Below are positions 62,385 to 64,000 of a DNA stretch of 64,000 bases, one piece after another. The DNA comes from Geobacter sp. (GTDB taxonomy: Bacteria; Desulfobacterota; Desulfuromonadia; Geobacterales; Geobacteraceae), in contig DNRQ01000060.1 of the NCBI GenBank assembly GCA_003499925.1, positions 1 through 64,000 on the forward strand. Direction: 5' to 3'. The position numbers were made by a program, and so were the translations under genes. Positions within the stretch are counted from its first letter, which is position 1. Each line of letters opens with the position of its first letter. The notes beneath the pieces are model-generated. The model saw nothing but the letters and a program-made list of their open reading frames with translations, was not told the origin of the DNA and made no database searches.

Positions 62385-63341
62385 GTGCCGGTGCAGATGA
62401 CCCCCTTACTGCAGGGGCGGATTCTGGACGTAGTCAAGGGGAGCGTCGCCACGGCGACGCTCTTTCTTGCGTTCTTTTTCCTGCCCGTTATCGGCATGTT
62501 CCCCGGCGTTTTCGCCCCCGCTCCGGGAGTTTTCTACGCCCTGAAAAACGGCAGAAAGACGGGGATCGCGCTGGTCGCGGCAACCTCTGCGCTTCTTGCC
62601 GCAGTTGCTGACCCGGCGGCGGTCGTCATCTACCTGCTGCAGGCGGGGGTCATGTCCCTGGCGCTGCCGGAGTTTCTGATCCGGCTCAAGGGTGGAGCGC
62701 GCTCGGTCGTTTACACCGTCGCCATAAACCTCGTGCTCATCCTGGCGGCGGCAGCCTTTTACGGCTTTGCCACCGACACCGACCTGCACGCCAAGGTGGC
62801 CCAGGGCGTGGAGGCGAGCATCGCCCAGACCGCCACGTTTTATGAGAAGGCGGGGGTTAAGGGTGACGACCTCAAGGCATTGCAGGAGTCGATGCATCAG
62901 GCCGGCGCCCTGATCGTCACCATATATCCGGCTCTGGTTACCGTGGCGCTCGGTGTGATGGCCTCCTTGAACCTGTGGCTGCTGTCCCGGATCGCCTCGC
63001 GGGTCCGCTTGCCGGTCTACCTGGGGGAGTTCAGGAACTACCGCAATCCCGAGCCTTTGGTCTGGCTCCTGATCGCGGCAGGCTTCAGCATGCTGGTGCC
63101 GTATGACCTGGTTCACCTGGCGTCGCTCAACCTGCTGATCGTCATTTGCGCCCTTTACGCGGTGCAGGGACTAGCCGTGATCGGCCACTTTTTCCGCAAG
63201 TACACGGTACCGAAATTCATTAGAATAATTGGATGCCTGCTCCTGATCTTCCAGCCGTTCATGCTGCTGGCGGTGGCGGTGCTGGGCATATTCGATCTCT
63301 GGGGCGATTTCAGATCCCCCAATAAACGGGAAAACCTGTAA
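62385..63341 (+). CDS. DUF2232 (YybS-like) membrane protein
   Basis: A 318-residue polytopic protein, start GTG at 62385 or ATG at 62397; neither has a clear ribosome binding site. Eight or so hydrophobic helices are visible (VATATLFLAFFFLPVIGMFP, VVYTVAINLVLILAAAAFYG, VTVALGVMASLNLWLL and others). DUF2232 proteins stand between rpsR and rplI in Geobacter relatives and in other phyla. Function is not known. Confidence 0.88.
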   Translation: MPVQMTPLLQGRILDVVKGSVATATLFLAFFFLPVIGMFPGVFAPAPGVFYALKNGRKTGIALVAATSALLAAVADPAAVVIYLLQAGVMSLALPEFLIRLKGGARSVVYTVAINLVLILAAAAFYGFATDTDLHAKVAQGVEASIAQTATFYEKAGVKGDDLKALQESMHQAGALIVTIYPALVTVALGVMASLNLWLLSRIASRVRLPVYLGEFRNYRNPEPLVWLLIAAGFSMLVPYDLVHLASLNLLIVICALYAVQGLAVIGHFFRKYTVPKFIRIIGCLLLIFQPFMLLAVAVLGIFDLWGDFRSPNKRENL

Positions 63342-63364
63342 ACAACCAGGCTAGGAGGCATTAC

Positions 63365-63808
63365 ATGAAGGTCATTCTGAAGGAAAACGTAGAGCACGTG
63401 GGACACATCGGCGACATCGTGAAGGTGGCACCCGGCTATGCCAGGAACTTCCTGCTCCCCAAAGGGCTTGCCATCGAGGCGACCGAGAAGAACGCCAAGG
63501 CGCTCGATCACACCAAGAGGCACCTGGAGTACAAGAAAAACCGCGTGCTTGAGGCTGCCAAGCAGCAGGCCGGCAAGATCGAGGCACTGACCCTGACCAT
63601 CGCGCACCAGGCCGGTGCGGACGACAGGCTGTTCGGCGCTGTCACCAACATGGAGCTGGCCGAGCACCTGAAGGCAAACGGTCTCGACATCGACCGCAAG
63701 CGCATCGTGCTTGCCGAGCCGATCAAGCATCTGGGCGACTTCACTGCAACCGTGAAGATCCACCCCGAAGTCAGCGCCGTGCTGAAGGTCTCCGTCACCA
63801 AGGCATAA
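63365..63808 (+). CDS. rplI: 50S ribosomal protein L9
   Basis: A 147-residue protein with AGGAGG before its ATG. MKVILKENVEHVGHIGDIVK and VAPGYARNFLLPKGLAIEAT form the N-domain that binds 23S rRNA. A long connecting helix and the C-domain with LFGAVTNMELAEHL follow. Normal length. Confidence 0.97.
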   Translation: MKVILKENVEHVGHIGDIVKVAPGYARNFLLPKGLAIEATEKNAKALDHTKRHLEYKKNRVLEAAKQQAGKIEALTLTIAHQAGADDRLFGAVTNMELAEHLKANGLDIDRKRIVLAEPIKHLGDFTATVKIHPEVSAVLKVSVTKA

Positions 63809-63857
63809 TTCCGTAGCAGCGGCATTCCTGCCGCGATTATGGCGTTTGGCAAAAAAG

Positions 63858-63891
63858 AAGGGCCGGCTCTCACGGGAGTGCGGCCCTTTTT
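63858..63891 (+). terminator. terminator after rplI
   Basis: aagggccg and cggccctt pair and are followed by a T run, with an A run on the other side, so it may work in both directions. Confidence 0.85.
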
Positions 63892-63963
63892 CCGTTTCCC
63901 GGGCCAGCTTGGCGCTGATCTTAATGCTACTTGTCATATTCACCCTGAACTCCCTCACCCCGA

Positions 63964-63984
63964 CCCTCTCCCGTAGGGAGAGGG
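63964..63984. repeat. palindrome near the window end
   Basis: ccctctccc-gta-gggagaggg, perfect 9-bp arms. It resembles the hairpins of the 52201 element and is probably part of a longer repeat cut by the window. Confidence 0.6.
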
Positions 63985-64000
63985 AGAGTTGGACCAAGGC

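Overview
This 64 kb window looks like chromosome from a Geobacter-type delta-proteobacterium (Geobacteraceae/Desulfuromonadales). The basis is the right-hand core block prs-rplY-pth-ychF-rpsF-rpsR-DUF2232-rplI, a nine-CXXCH multiheme cytochrome, several sigma54 activators with -24/-12 promoters, and many GC-rich palindromic intergenic repeats. I did no database search; family names rest on motifs and gene order.

Left part (1-19.1 kb) is an accessory island. It holds a 1266-residue protein with a restriction-endonuclease-like N-terminus and a degenerate NTPase-like region. Next is a complete ABC-three-component (ABC-3C) conflict operon: alpha/beta hydrolase effector, small middle component, and Rad50-like ATPase with a zinc hook. 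An IS110-family element follows, inserted cleanly into a 30-bp REP-type repeat array. Then come a HEPN plus zinc-ribbon protein, a two-gene secreted unit (lectin-like protein and M15/VanY-like lipoprotein), and a 4.1 kb IS21-type transposon that also carries a zinc-finger protein and a ParB-like protein. At 19102-19127 there is a 26-nt copy of a tRNA-Gln 3' end followed by a terminator, the expected scar of an island integrated in a tRNA.

19.2-25.5 kb is a gene graveyard: a C-terminal nuclease fragment between two copies of a palindrome, an IS21-like end array, a histidine kinase with internal repeats, a MNT-HEPN pair, a group II intron reverse-transcriptase fragment, VapBC, and a truncated HI0074-like gene.

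25.5-41.3 kb contains a multiheme cytochrome divergent from an NtrC-type two-component pair, a Uma2 nuclease-like gene, two envelope proteins, and a complete heavy-metal RND efflux operon with two extra Cys-rich metal-binding modules. A 165-bp MITE has inserted into the last codons of the RND pump gene; a second copy with its own 6-bp target duplication lies at 50.3 kb.

41.5-47 kb is a metal-cofactor cluster: two NifX/NifB-like proteins, an IscU-like scaffold, a CGGC protein, a decayed radical-SAM gene, a PAS-sigma54 regulator and a FmdB zinc ribbon. It has two sigma54 promoter candidates and two dyads resembling ArsR-type operators.

47-57.4 kb holds envelope-stress genes (YtxH, DUF3618, holin-like), a membrane TraB/TIKI-like protein, a TPR-aspartic protease, small secreted proteins, a c-type cytochrome lipoprotein, a sorbosone dehydrogenase-like lipoprotein, a low-complexity octapeptide-repeat protein and a PilZ protein. 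57.7-63.9 kb is housekeeping core.
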